From Candidula unifasciata (lineage: Eukaryota > Mollusca > Gastropoda > Stylommatophora > Geomitridae): 64,000 nucleotides of DNA. Position 1 is the stretch's first letter. Each line of letters begins with the position of its first letter. The stretch is from positions 1 through 64,000 of the forward strand of contig CAJHNH020004535.1 in assembly GCA_905116865.2 (NCBI GenBank), written 5' to 3'. Below the pieces are notes generated by a model, which saw nothing but the letters and a program-made list of their open reading frames with translations, was not told the origin of the DNA and did no database searches. The position numbers and the translations under genes are program-made. Below are positions 1 to 10,400 of the stretch, one piece after another.

Positions 1-814
1 GATAGCAGCTTGGCAATTGCACTACAAATGCAGAGTGATAAATGAATGGCAGATACATCTGAGCTGTACACAAAAAGGAGACACATCTTTAATTCTGGAC
101 CATACCGAGTTCTTGCACCCGACCATGTTTAAAGCGCCATCTGACGCAAACCCAATGCAATTTGTTAGACTCTGACCACACCTTTTGATTTCCTTATCAA
201 TCAAATTAAAAAAGTTTTCTCCTGTAGCCACTTGCAAGTAAATTAAAGCAAGAAATCCGGTAAATATTGCATTTTTCCTGTCACTGAAAAACCTATAATG
301 CACAAGTACTTTCTATAATGATGGCATATTTCTTGTTCCGAAAATCATCAATAAGGTCATCCTTAATTGCAGGCGATATAATATTTCTTATTAAGCATAA
401 ACATTTAGTTCTATGCAACTGTATGTGCTCCAATGTACTCCCCTGACCATGCGCTCTCATGATTTCACTTAAATGTTCAATTGTGCGTATTGCACAATGG
501 CAGGTCATGCTTACAGCAAGTTGCAACTCTGCTGCTTTAACTTTATCATTACTTTGCCTAGGAGTTATTGTTGTAATAAGCTGTGACTGGCTTTTTGACA
601 GAGTTTTCATCATGTGTTTTTCTGATTTTTCATGATTTGAAATGCTACTAATTCTTGGTGCAACAGTGCACTGACACAGATTACAATATGCTGCCTCTGA
701 TCCGTCTGAAGATATTTTGAGCCATGAGTATGTTTTCTCCCAATTACTATTATACTTGCGATTGCTGTCATAAGATTAAGATACTTCCCATTTTTTGGAT
801 GACGTAGCCATTAG
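1..814 (-). pseudogene. hAT-like transposase with BED-type zinc finger, broken
   Basis: The minus frame starts ATG GCT ACG at about 814 and has a TAA after 11 codons. It then runs on with a zinc-finger-like segment (WEKTYSWLK, then YCNLCQC with CxxC, then HEKSEKH with HxxxxxH). Next come LHRTKC, ISPAI and YAIIIES. A frameshift and small deletion near 300 precede a second block with ATGENFF, FASDGALNMVG and CICHSF, the order expected for hAT transposases of the ZMYM/ZBED-related group before their RNase H-like core. The C-terminal half is beyond base 1. This is a dead copy; the family call rests on motif order. Confidence 0.7.
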
Positions 815-815
815 T

Positions 816-2418
816 CTTCTTCTTCTTCTTCTTCTTCTTCACTTCCTCTTTTACCGCTTTGGGTGTCGAGGGAGATATAAGGTTCTGTTTCTAGCTCTTC
901 TGGCTGCCTCGACCATAGGCACATCGTGCTGTTGTAGAGTTTCTCTGATGTTATCCTTCCATATTGTTCTTGGTCTACCCCGTGCTCTACGTCCTTCTTC
1001 TCTTTCCATGTATGCTTTGTATGGTATGGTGTCACAAGGCATTCTCTCTAAGTGGGCAAACCATTTCACTTGCTGTCTTTGTATGTAATCCAGAATTGGT
1101 TCTGTGCCGACTTGTTCTCTTATGATCTCATTCCTGATCTTATCTCTTATGGTCACTCCTACAGCCCTTCTCAGACATCTCATTTCCGTGGTTACTAATT
1201 TTCTTTTATGGTTTGTTGTGAGTGACCATGTCTGGCACTGGTAGCACAGAGTTGGAATAAATATGCTTTGAATAAGATGTCTCTGTGTGCTGATTGGGAT
1301 TGTCTTATGCTGTAAGAGGGGGGCTAGCTGTCCCAATACTTGGTTTGCTTTACTGCATCTAATGTCAATTTCTTTATCCAATTTCCCATCTTCGGTAAAT
1401 GTAGTTCCTAGATATTTAAACTCAGATGCCTGTTTAATGCCTTTGTATTCTATTGCTATGTTTAGATCTGTCTTCTTTTTTCCTATTGACATTACTTCTG
1501 TCTTTTCAGTGTTGGTTCTCATATTATTTGTTTTACATTCTTCATTCATGGATGTTAGATGTTGTTGCAATTTCATGGCTGTATCTGCTATCAAGGCCTG
1601 GTCATCTGCAAAGAGTAATTCGTTGATCTTACTAAGATCTTCATTCATGGGCTTGGCATTCTTGCATATACTGTCGATGTAGGTGATAAACAGCAGTGGT
1701 GATAAGACACACCCCTGTCTTACTCCAGATGTCACTGTGAAAGGATGAGATGTTCCCTGATTTATTCTAACTACACTTCTACAATCCCTGTATAAACTTT
1801 TGCACACTTCGATGAGGTGTTCGCTTACTCCATATCTTGCCATTATTTTCCATAATAATTGTCTGTCGACTCTGTCAAATGCCTTCTCCTGGTCTACGAA
1901 TGCCACAAATAAGTTCTTATTGTATTCAATGTTCTGTTCTATTAACTGTTTAAGAGTGAAGATTGCATCTGTGCAGCTTCTATTTCTCCTAAATCCCATC
2001 TGTTCTTCTGCCAGCTGTGGTTCTATCACTGGCCTCAGTCTTGTTTCTATTATCTTGGCATACATTTTGCCAACATGGCTTAAAAGAGAGATGCCTCGAT
2101 ATTGACCGCATTCTCGTTTGCTTCCTTTGTTCTTCCACAATGGTATAACTATTGCATGTTGCCAATCAATAGGGGCCGTTTGTTGTACCCATGCTGCATT
2201 GAATATTCTGTGAAGCCATCTGATGATGCTTTCACCTGCTGCTTGAATTATTTCTGTTGGTAATCTATCAGCTCCTGGTGCTTTATATTTGGGAGCCTGT
2301 TTAATGACTTTTTCTATTTCATCCATTAGTATGTGTGGTTCTAACACTGTTGCTCTGTGCTCTTCAGTTGTTCTTTCCTGGTGATCTCCTAGAGGATTTA
2401 AAGAGCTCATTGAAGTAT
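816..2418 (-). mobile_element. RTE-type LINE, 5'-truncated copy
   Basis: This non-LTR retrotransposon is inserted in the hAT element and bounded by a 12-bp target duplication GTAGCCATTAGT (804-815 and 2419-2430). Its 3' end on the minus strand is a (GAA)n run, as is usual for RTE elements with microsatellite tails. It starts inside the linker ahead of the reverse transcriptase, so the endonuclease is missing. It is closely similar to the copy at 28510-31417. Confidence 0.9.
851..2410 (-). CDS. LINE reverse transcriptase (RTE-like), C-terminal two thirds
   Basis: One uninterrupted frame of about 519 residues. Visible reverse transcriptase blocks in order: [55 protein letters not shown] (first catalytic Asp); [14 protein letters not shown]; and LLFADDQAL, the FADD catalytic box. 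The C-terminal region has [17 protein letters not shown] and [11 protein letters not shown], typical of RTE-type LINE proteins. The frame is intact although the element lost its endonuclease, so the insertion is young. The initiating Met used here is arbitrary because the true start was lost by 5' truncation. Confidence 0.85.
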   Translation of the reverse strand: MSSLNPLGDHQERTTEEHRATVLEPHILMDEIEKVIKQAPKYKAPGADRLPTEIIQAAGESIIRWLHRIFNAAWVQQTAPIDWQHAIVIPLWKNKGSKRECGQYRGISLLSHVGKMYAKIIETRLRPVIEPQLAEEQMGFRRNRSCTDAIFTLKQLIEQNIEYNKNLFVAFVDQEKAFDRVDRQLLWKIMARYGVSEHLIEVCKSLYRDCRSVVRINQGTSHPFTVTSGVRQGCVLSPLLFITYIDSICKNAKPMNEDLSKINELLFADDQALIADTAMKLQQHLTSMNEECKTNNMRTNTEKTEVMSIGKKKTDLNIAIEYKGIKQASEFKYLGTTFTEDGKLDKEIDIRCSKANQVLGQLAPLLQHKTIPISTQRHLIQSIFIPTLCYQCQTWSLTTNHKRKLVTTEMRCLRRAVGVTIRDKIRNEIIREQVGTEPILDYIQRQQVKWFAHLERMPCDTIPYKAYMEREEGRRARGRPRTIWKDNIRETLQQHDVPMVEAARRARNRTLYLPRHPKR

Positions 2419-3239
2419 GTAGCCATTAGTAACAGTAATGAAATCTATCACAGATAGAACTAGGTCTATATCCTATCTATTTTCTGTCATCGGGTAGTTT
2501 CTGAACAGTCTGAATCACTTGGTATCAGTGGTGGGTTTTCGTTTTATATCTCGCATTTATTCTAGTAAATTAACATAAATTACAGAGGTTTATAACATTC
2601 GCGATCCGTTTAGGAAGGCAACAAAACAATAAGAAATGGCGCGAATCTCCGTTAGTCCGTACCAGGACATCACAACAAAGTCAAACTGAAATAAAGATTT
2701 TAACTGTAGGTCTAGATTGCTTTTAGTAAATTTGCGTGTTTCTAACAGATGAACCATGAAGCAAATGTGAGCACATCTTTATAAGAAAAACCAGGAAAAA
2801 CCCATATATGCCAGAATATGCCAGTTCATTATCTTATGCCAGTTCAATTTCAAATATGCCAGATTTGTGGAATCTGGCATAAAAAATGCCAATATGGCAA
2901 CCCTGCTTCAACCTACCACGTTACAGTTTGCGAACTCTGAACCTAAGCAAGCACTAGACATCGGGTCAAGGGTCACGTCGTTTCTTTTACAGTGTACAGT
3001 AATATAAAAGTAACACACTATTATTTATCATCAATTATCAACTGTTAGTCTGATCAACTTGATATACACAGCTGCTGACTCTTGTTTCCAGAAAATCATG
3101 GCAATGTAAGTCATTTAACTGCGTTAATAACTGTCATAGTATAACTCACAGTACAAACCAGATAGACCGTAATTCAAATTGTTTCCTCATTTATCTAAGA
3201 TTTTTTATTGTAATAATATTACACATATAATTTATCCTT

Positions 3240-3635
3240 CTGTCGGCTGTCCTCCGAATAACGGTCCCAAATTATCAAGGCCGAAAATATACCCTAGCAG
3301 GGTCTTAGTCACATGTAAATTGCGGACTTCTTTCCGGCGACCATATCGCCACCGCCGAGAGTATCTCCCGCGCCGTGGAGTGGGGCTAAACAAGATGGCT
3401 GGAACTCATAAGCAAAAAAATGAAGGAAGCTACAGGAGATGCGCCGCGGGTAGCGGCGCGGAAGATACTCTCGGCGGTTACTTTAAATCGGCCAAAGCTT
3501 TTTCACGGAATGCTGCATAGTTGCCGGAAAGAGGTCCGCAATTTACATGTGACTGAGGCCCTGTTACGGTATATTTTATGCCTCAATAATTTGAGATGGT
3601 TATTCGGAGGATAGACCGTCTGTAATAATATTCGA
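3240..3635. mobile_element. Palindromic MITE-like element
   Basis: The two ends are long imperfect inverted repeats. CCTCCGAATAACGG and AAATTATCAAGG near 3250-3290 are mirrored by CAATAATTTGAG and GGTTATTCGGAGG near 3583-3612. Inner blocks are mirrored too: TTGCGGAC (3317) with GTCCGCAA, and GAGAGTATC (3358) with GATACTCTC. No coding frame is recognisable. Similar TAATAATATT sequence lies on both flanks, but a clean target duplication is not evident. A non-autonomous DNA transposon is the likeliest explanation. Confidence 0.6.
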
Positions 3636-3689
3636 AGACAAAACCCTGTCTTGCTGAGCCTCTAAAACTGAGCGACCTAATCACATATC

Positions 3690-3882
3690 AGGGGCGCAGA
3701 CACGGAAAAAACCCAACATTGTGGGTGACGGGTTAATGAGGTCTAAGCCTTGTTTATGAAGTAAAAGTCAAGGTCCCTTGACACGCCAGTGGCGTATGGG
3801 GCATATCAGGTTAGACTCATATTTTCATAGACCCACTTGGTGGATGATGTGGTCAGATCCTGCAGCCGCCTTTACTTTCCAT
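3690..3882 (-). mobile_element. tRNA-derived SINE family B, degraded copy
   Basis: The minus strand shows AAGTAAAGGCGGCTG, GACCACATCATCCACC and GGGACCTTGACTTTTACTT. The same order occurs on the plus strand at 9900-10030, which defines the family. The 5' head is lost or too diverged to read. It abuts the LINE that follows. Confidence 0.6.
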
Positions 3883-3884
3883 GA

Positions 3885-6290
3885 ATGTTTTTGTTAGCAC
3901 AAATGTGTCCTGGCAGTTGCCTGAACTGATCATAATTGAAAGGGAGCTTAGAAATTCAGTTAGAGATAACTTGTCTAATACTATAAATAATTATTATTTT
4001 CAGGATATCATTAGGGTGGAGGATATAAAATATGTAGTGCAAAAAAGCAAAAGACACTGTCCTGGGCCCAGACGGAGTGAGGTATGCCCATATGAAGAGC
4101 ATGAGTGATGAAGACTTGAGGGAGATGGCTTTTTACTTCAACCAGAGCATCAGAACAGCTTCAGTACCCCAGGACTGGGTACACAGCTACCTGATCCCAC
4201 TTCCAAAACCAGGCAAAGATCATTCCAGACTCAACGGTTTCAGGATTATCACCCTACAAAATACTTTTGGCAAAGTGCTTGCTAGAGAAGATTATTGCTG
4301 TTGAACTACAAATATTTTTGGAAAGGGAAGAGCTCCTGCCAAAAGGTTTGGGTAGTTACCGGCCACGGAAAGATATCTGGGCAAATGCAGCTACTTTTGC
4401 TTTTAACGTCTATGAGGGGTGTCAGAACAGGCAGGAGAGGGTTGTGGCAGCACTTGATCTTGAGGATGCCTATAATAGAGTCAGATATGTTATTTTGATA
4501 TCTGTACTCATGAAAAGGGTTTGGCTTGTGAACTGAATAGCAGCTGTCCTGCATTCATGTATGGTTGCCATTCTCCTGGGTACATGGACCTCAGAACCAT
4601 GTAATATCACCCCGGTACTACCCTAGGGTTCTGCAATTTCACCAGTGCTCTTCAATGTGTAAATAAGCAAGATTATAGAACTTGAAGCTCAAGGTGGAAG
4701 GATACTGACATTTGCCAGTGAATGATGTGTTTACATATAGGCAGGGGAGTGATGGACAACTGATAGCCCAGTAGCTGCAGGCAACTGTAGACAAAGTGAC
4801 TGACTGGTGTGCAGAAATAGGTACTGTCATCAATTCATAAAAAAACATCTGTTTTATGGTGCTCTCTGAACAATAGAATTATTAGAGCTAATGTTCCAAG
4901 CCTCACAATTAATAACAGTAACATCAAAAGAGAAAGCAAACTGAGCTACCTGGGTATAATTGTAGATAGAAACCTGTCCTTCAATGACCATGTGAAGGCA
5001 GTTGCGGTGAAATGCCAAAAAGGGCTCAATGCTCTCAAAATTAGGGCAGCAATGGACATGGAACAAAGAATGTTATTCACAATGCTCTAATGTGATCCTG
5101 TTGGTGATAGATTATGGACTTGGCATGCTTACCAGAGTCAGCTGATGAAACTTAAAAAGCATACAGAATGAAGCCATGCGGGTAATTCTGGTATGTACAA
5201 GAGATACCCTGGTAGTATGCTTGCAATATATACTTGCACTGCCTACTATTGCAGATAGGCTCAAAGTTTTGCAAGCAAAGTCATATCTCAGAGTAGCTGC
5301 AGACAAGAAGCACATTAGGTTGTGAGTGCAGGTACTGGGCAGCTGATGCTGCAGAATCAGAAGTTCAACACATTTTTCGTAACTTTTCCCGCTCAAGTGA
5401 TGTGATTATATATACAAATGGCTCTGTGTTTAGAGGCAGACAAAGTGCATTCGGGTTCATAGCAAAAGTGAGTGGACGTCGCTTAGTGCAGTAAAGCCTT
5501 GCATATGATATCACCTCGTCTAGTTTGAGAATGGAGTAGGAGGCAGTCACTGCTGCCTTCCACTGGTTTGAGAATCAGCTGTACATACATGCTGTGATTG
5601 TAACTGACTTATAGAGCATGTTGAGAAAGGTGGATACAGGCATGCTCCATGCAGAGTGGCAAGCATCACTTTAGAGGTCCTGGATAGTTAGCGTCCTTTG
5701 GATATTTGCTCTTGGTAATGCTGGTGTGTTGGGAAATGAGCAGGCAGACAGACTGGCTGGCTCTGCACCACGTGGTGGTGAATTAATGTATGACAAGCTA
5801 GATGTTATGAGGGCCATTTAGGAGCAAGTGAACAGTGTGGAGGCACAAAGAGATCATTACTGTCTGAGGAGAATGGCGCTGCAAGGAGTTACCAGGGGAT
5901 CTGGCAGATGCTCAACACTGAGGGGAAGGGAGAGATGCATATTCAGTGAGACAGTTACTGGTGCCATGGGAGCTGCAGTTCTTTGTTTGCTGCTGAAGAT
6001 AGAGACAGAGCGCTTATGGGGGTGTCCTGAAGGCTGTGATGTCAATTCTTAATTCAACATTCAACATTTTCTAGGCATTTGTTGCTTTTGCTCTTTCTGC
6101 CTCATAATGAATGAATGAGATTCAACCCCCACCAGGACATCCACCAAGCAATAAATACCTGGTGACACAAAGTGCCACCATGCAGATGAGGGTCACCCGG
6201 GGAGAGGTCCCAGAAACCCTGTTTAGTCGTTAGGTTTTAGTAGGGCCCCCCTTTACATTCGGGGTAGGCATTTAAAATAATAAAAAAATT
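3885..6290 (+). mobile_element. RNase H-bearing LINE (I/R1-like group), dead copy
   Basis: A 5'-truncated non-LTR element broken by many stops and frameshifts. Reverse transcriptase traces: GPDGVRYAHMKSM (frame change near 4075), YLIPLPKPGKDHSRLNGFR, LEREELLPKG and VVAALDLEDAYNRV. RNase H traces from about 5400: YTNGSVFRG, EAVTAAFHWFE, AVIVTD and GVLGNEQADRLAGSAP. The 3' end is a conserved tail with GTGCCACCATG, GGTCACCCGGGGAGAGG and TCCCAGAAACC, also seen inverted at 58060-58215. The clade is inferred from the RNase H domain and is not certain. Confidence 0.75.
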
Positions 6291-6884
6291 GCTTTCCATA
6301 TTGGGACGACAAATGTGTAACAATTTCTACCTCATACCATTGATTAGGTACCTAATGTAATCGATATGTGGATGCAAAGGGGGTAAAAGTCGACAACCCT
6401 ATTTGGAGTTAACAATATCTGGGGTGACTGTTAAAGATATAGTGAGTTACTAAGTTCATAACAGGTTCTGAGGCTTGTTTCCTGGCGGTATGCAATTGTA
6501 TACTGTATCAAACCTTTATTTAAACCTTATTTTTTTTTTAGACTGGTGATTTTCTTACTTGATTGCAAGGACACATAACATAGTATCCTCATGCGAATGT
6601 AGAAGGGGCTTCTCTAAAATGAACCTGATACTGAATAGAACTAAATCATTTCTCCTTGGACATTAAATTTCTGCACTGCTGGTTATCAGAATGCTTAGAC
6701 TTCTTATTCAGTTTAAACCTACAAAATGTCTGCAGTAATGGCTCTAACAGGCCACAATTCTGCAGTGGCTACCAACAAGCAAACAAAAAAGCAAGAAGCG
6801 ACCTAGAGAAGATGAGAGTTTGTTAGAGGATATTTTAAAAATGTGAACCTTACTGTAATAATAGATACTGGGGTGAGCGCTTGC
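6291..6884. other. Intergenic stretch, nothing recognised
   Basis: AT-rich sequence with no coding frame, splice pair or repeat that I can name. An upstream exon of the hotdog-domain gene could lie here or before the window, but no candidate has a convincing frame. Confidence 0.4.
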
Positions 6885-7163
6885 ACCTTTTTCTAGATTA
6901 AAAGAAAAGCGTTGGATAGGACACACACTGAGAAAACAGGAGAACAACATAACTAGAATGTCTTTTCATTGGAACCCACAGGGGCATAGGAATAAAGGAA
7001 GGCCCAAAAATACATGGAGAAGAGAACAGGAGAATGAAGTTAGAAAGATAGGGAGGACATGGGGAGAGCTCCATGCAATGGCGAAGGATAGAACGACTTG
7101 GCATGAGTTGATTGAGGGCCTATGCTCCATTGGGGGATAGAAAGGCAGAAGAAGAAGAAAAGA
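6885..7163 (+). mobile_element. LINE 3'-terminal fragment
   Basis: A frame reads RWIGHTLRKQENNITR, then GHRNKGRPKNTWRRE, ELHAMAKDRTTWHEL and IEGLCSIGG followed by a stop and a GAAGAAGAAGAAAA tail. This is the usual C-terminal layout of LINE polyproteins (WIGH-L-R, GRP--TWRR, ARDR--WR). Only the last 80 or so codons remain. A degraded relative of its final segment occurs near 39990-40180. Confidence 0.7.
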
Positions 7164-7367
7164 CAAAAATCCCTAAAGAGTTCTATTAGGTTGTTTAATA
7201 AATGCATGTCCCTGATATAAATATGTTATGCTATATGATAACTGAAGAGTTTTTCACGACAGAAGCTATTCCATCAACTTCAGCCGTCTGTAGTAAATAT
7301 GTGATGCTTAAGAACTTACGAATGAGTTGGAAATAAATTGTGTTCCTTTTTTTCTGAAGTCCTCAAG

Positions 7368-7484
7368 TTGCATGGATGCAGCACATTGCTAGTCAGCCTG
7401 AGTGCAACTTCACTGTGACACAACAGCCTCTAAGAGCATCATACACCCACCCTGGCCTCAGCTATTGTGTATTTGACAGAGATG
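7368..7484 (+). CDS. Hotdog gene, first visible exon
   Basis: The frame reads AWMQHIASQPECNFTVTQ then PLRASYTHPGLSYCVFDRDG. A pyrimidine tract (7341-7355) and an AG precede it; an alternative acceptor 8 bases upstream, after 7359, also keeps the frame open. The donor is GATG|GTGTGT at 7484, phase 1, and fits the next exon exactly (Asp-Gly-Asn). Upstream exons were not found. Confidence 0.6.
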
Positions 7485-10400
7485 GTGTGTACACAAATTC
7501 TTAAATTTGCTGCTTTATGTGTGTATGTGTATTTCTAACATCAGTTTACTATGCTCAATAGTATTTATTTTGTTTTTTGGCTCCATTAATCTGGGCAACA
7601 CACAGTGTTCTCATCAACTGGCTTAAAATAACCAAATAAATACTGATGAGCATAGTCAACTGATGGCAGAAACCATAAAAAGAACTTGAATGTTTTTCTC
7701 AGAAAGTATATACACATGCAGTTATTAATATGAAGCCATCAGTTTTGTTATACAATTATAATGTTACACCACTATAAATGTAATACTTCAGTCAGTATAA
7801 TGTGTCTGCACTACTGCGTATTTGTTTTGTAAACTAATCAGAGCACTCAAGAAGGAATTATATTTTGTGCTGACACAAGTCTTGCAGCAGATGAAATTTT
7901 TAAAATAGCAGAATTTGTTTAAATAACACATGTGGTAGCATGAATATATTGTGGTATGTTGACCAAATACATAACATACTAATAAGTGTAATTCAGTGTA
8001 GCCATTTTTGTGTCAAGTAATATCATGTGGGTTATCATAGAAGAGACAGACAGCAGAAGTCAACTGCTGAAAATGCACACTCATCATCGTCATCATCTTG
8101 ATGAAACAGATTCTAGGTAGAACATTATTCTGATCACACACAGGAAAGCCGCACCATTCTTTGCCAGTCTCATATACATTCATTCCCTGAATGTCGATAT
8201 CCTGTGGCCACCCTTGTGCCAGTCATTACCTGCAACTTCTTCTAGGAACCATACCCTTCTTAAACCCCCCCCCCCCCCCCCTCCAAAAAAAAACTGGTTC
8301 CTGTAGCCATGAATTCTTCATCATTAAATTCATTAAATCCAGGCCATGTGGCCTTGGTGACCATGTTTGTCCACAACCCTGTTCTTATGTATTCTAGTTT
8401 TTACCCTCTCATTATGTGTTGAGGGAATGTGGAATGTTTACTGCCGATGTGGGTCATCTGTCAGTTTTGTCTTTGTTAGTTAGTTAGTTTAGAAATCACG
8501 AAATTGGACAAATGCTAGGAATAAAGCCAGTCTTACAAGTCATCAGAGAACAACAAATGAAGTGGTTTGGACACCTAACAAGAATGCCCTGGTACTATCT
8601 GCCACAGCAAGCCACTCTAAAATATTACAATGGGTATAGAGTGAGTGGAAGACCTCGGAAAAATTGAGTGATGGCATTAAAAACAGCCTAACATAAATTA
8701 ACATCAGTGTTAATAGTGCTGTTGACAGAACTCATTAGCAAATGTTACATCTTCCCCCGACACTCCAATAAGGTACAAGGTGGAAGAGAAGAAGAAAGTT
8801 AGTTTCTGACACACTATCTTCATTACATTTTGTTGTCTGCCCATTCTGTTCTTATCCTTTCTTTGTAAAATCACATCACTGGAGCTTCCAAATAATTGCT
8901 CACGGATCTGCCTGCTGTCCATGATTCACCACAATACATTAGAATTTATCCAGGCAGCTTGTAATAATTCTGTTTCCTCTCAGCTGACAGATAGATTACA
9001 TTATAAAATTGTCCCCAAATAGGGTAGCTCTGGGGTTGACCCACTCACATAAAAATAGATACCAGATCATTTCTGTATTATTGTGGACAATGTCCACTAA
9101 GGAGAGGTGATGAGGAAGGGAATTGGTCATTGTCACCTTATATCACCTAAAGGTCTAATGCTTTGCACTCCAGAGACACCGTCTGCTCTAGGATCATTTT
9201 TATATTACAGAAAATATTCTTCCTTTAGTAAATAAATCCTAAATACTTGCCTCTAACATAATTATTGTATTTTCTCAGGGAACATTGACGTTTTCAGGCT
9301 CCTGTCCTTTATTGCTGACATGCGCTTTTTTCCGGAGTATTACTCCTACACAGACCAAGAGAATAAGTGGTTTCAGTGGGATGGAGTCCTGCATGATCGC
9401 ACCCTGGTCACCTCATCTCTGCAAGTTGCCTTGTCAAGGAACATACATAACTATCAAGTGCCTAAGTGGCCTTTACAAGCAGAAGTGACTCTAGGATATG
9501 TTGGAAAGTCCTCCTTATCAATTTCACTTGCTGTGTACGGTTCTATAAGCCCTGAGCCATTGCTGACCCATCTTATCCAGTTTGTCAGCATAGATACAGA
9601 GACCAGAAAACCAATGCCTTTTCCTGATTGGTTCATGAACAAATACACAAAGCAGTGCTCAATGGAAGCAGGTTTTCGTGTTGAGACTTTTCCCAGACCA
9701 GCAAAGACTTTCATGCAAAGGAGAGAGGTAATAAATACCCGCTTATCTTCCTGAGATATCTGATGTAGACAATTATACATTGAACATGAGGCGCATAACA
9801 CAGCTGGAAGGTCCTGGGTTCACATCTTGATGGAGCCACATTTTTTTCAAAAATGACCTTGACTCGCAGGTCGACCCAGACTTAAGTGGGTATCAGGTGC
9901 AGTCCTGAGAAGTAAAAGTGGCCGGCGTGACCACATCACCTACAGAGTGCCGATTGGTCTTTAAAAATAGAGGTCTAGCCCTATATTCCCAATACGCCTA
10001 AAGGTGTGGAAAAGGGACCTTTACTTTACTTCTACATAACACAGTTCATTTCATAACTCTGTTTTCATCCCACCACTGAATGCTTTTACCCCATCATGAA
10101 TCAATCTATGTTGAACTTCTTCGATTATCTGGCTCACAATTATCCAGACTCCATATTATCCGGCTGGTTTTTTTCTCTTGGTAATAAATAATGAAAAATT
10201 TACTTTGCCAAGATGGTGCATGTGTCACATGATTTTATTTTTCCTGCTCTCAAGTTAGACATTCTAAATGTTATCTTAAAATGTGAACATTATTTGTATT
10301 TGTAAACTTCCTCTTTCTGAAATAAATGTTTAAAACATAGTACAATACGTCAGAAATATTGACAAAGTACTGAACCGTACTAAGAGGTCAGAAAATATGA

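Larger units (their letters stand above)
1..2905 (-). mobile_element. hAT-superfamily DNA transposon, 5' part, interrupted by a LINE
   Basis: Read on the minus strand, the element begins at 2905 with CAGGGTTGCCATATTGGCA, which fits the hAT terminal pattern CAGGG-TG-CA. It continues through a leader with several TGCCAG/CTGGCA subterminal motifs (2800-2900), then a transposase frame (815 down to 1) that runs off the window. An RTE LINE (816-2418) is inserted near the start of the transposase frame. The 3' end and second terminal repeat lie outside the window. An in-frame stop and a frameshift make the copy non-functional. The superfamily is inferred from the terminus plus transposase similarity. 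Confidence 0.65.

Noticed and set aside
10110..10175. Pogo/Tigger-like terminal sequence (CGATTATCTGG, ATTATCCGGCTGG)
   Set aside because: Only one end is suggestive and no matching inverted end was found nearby.
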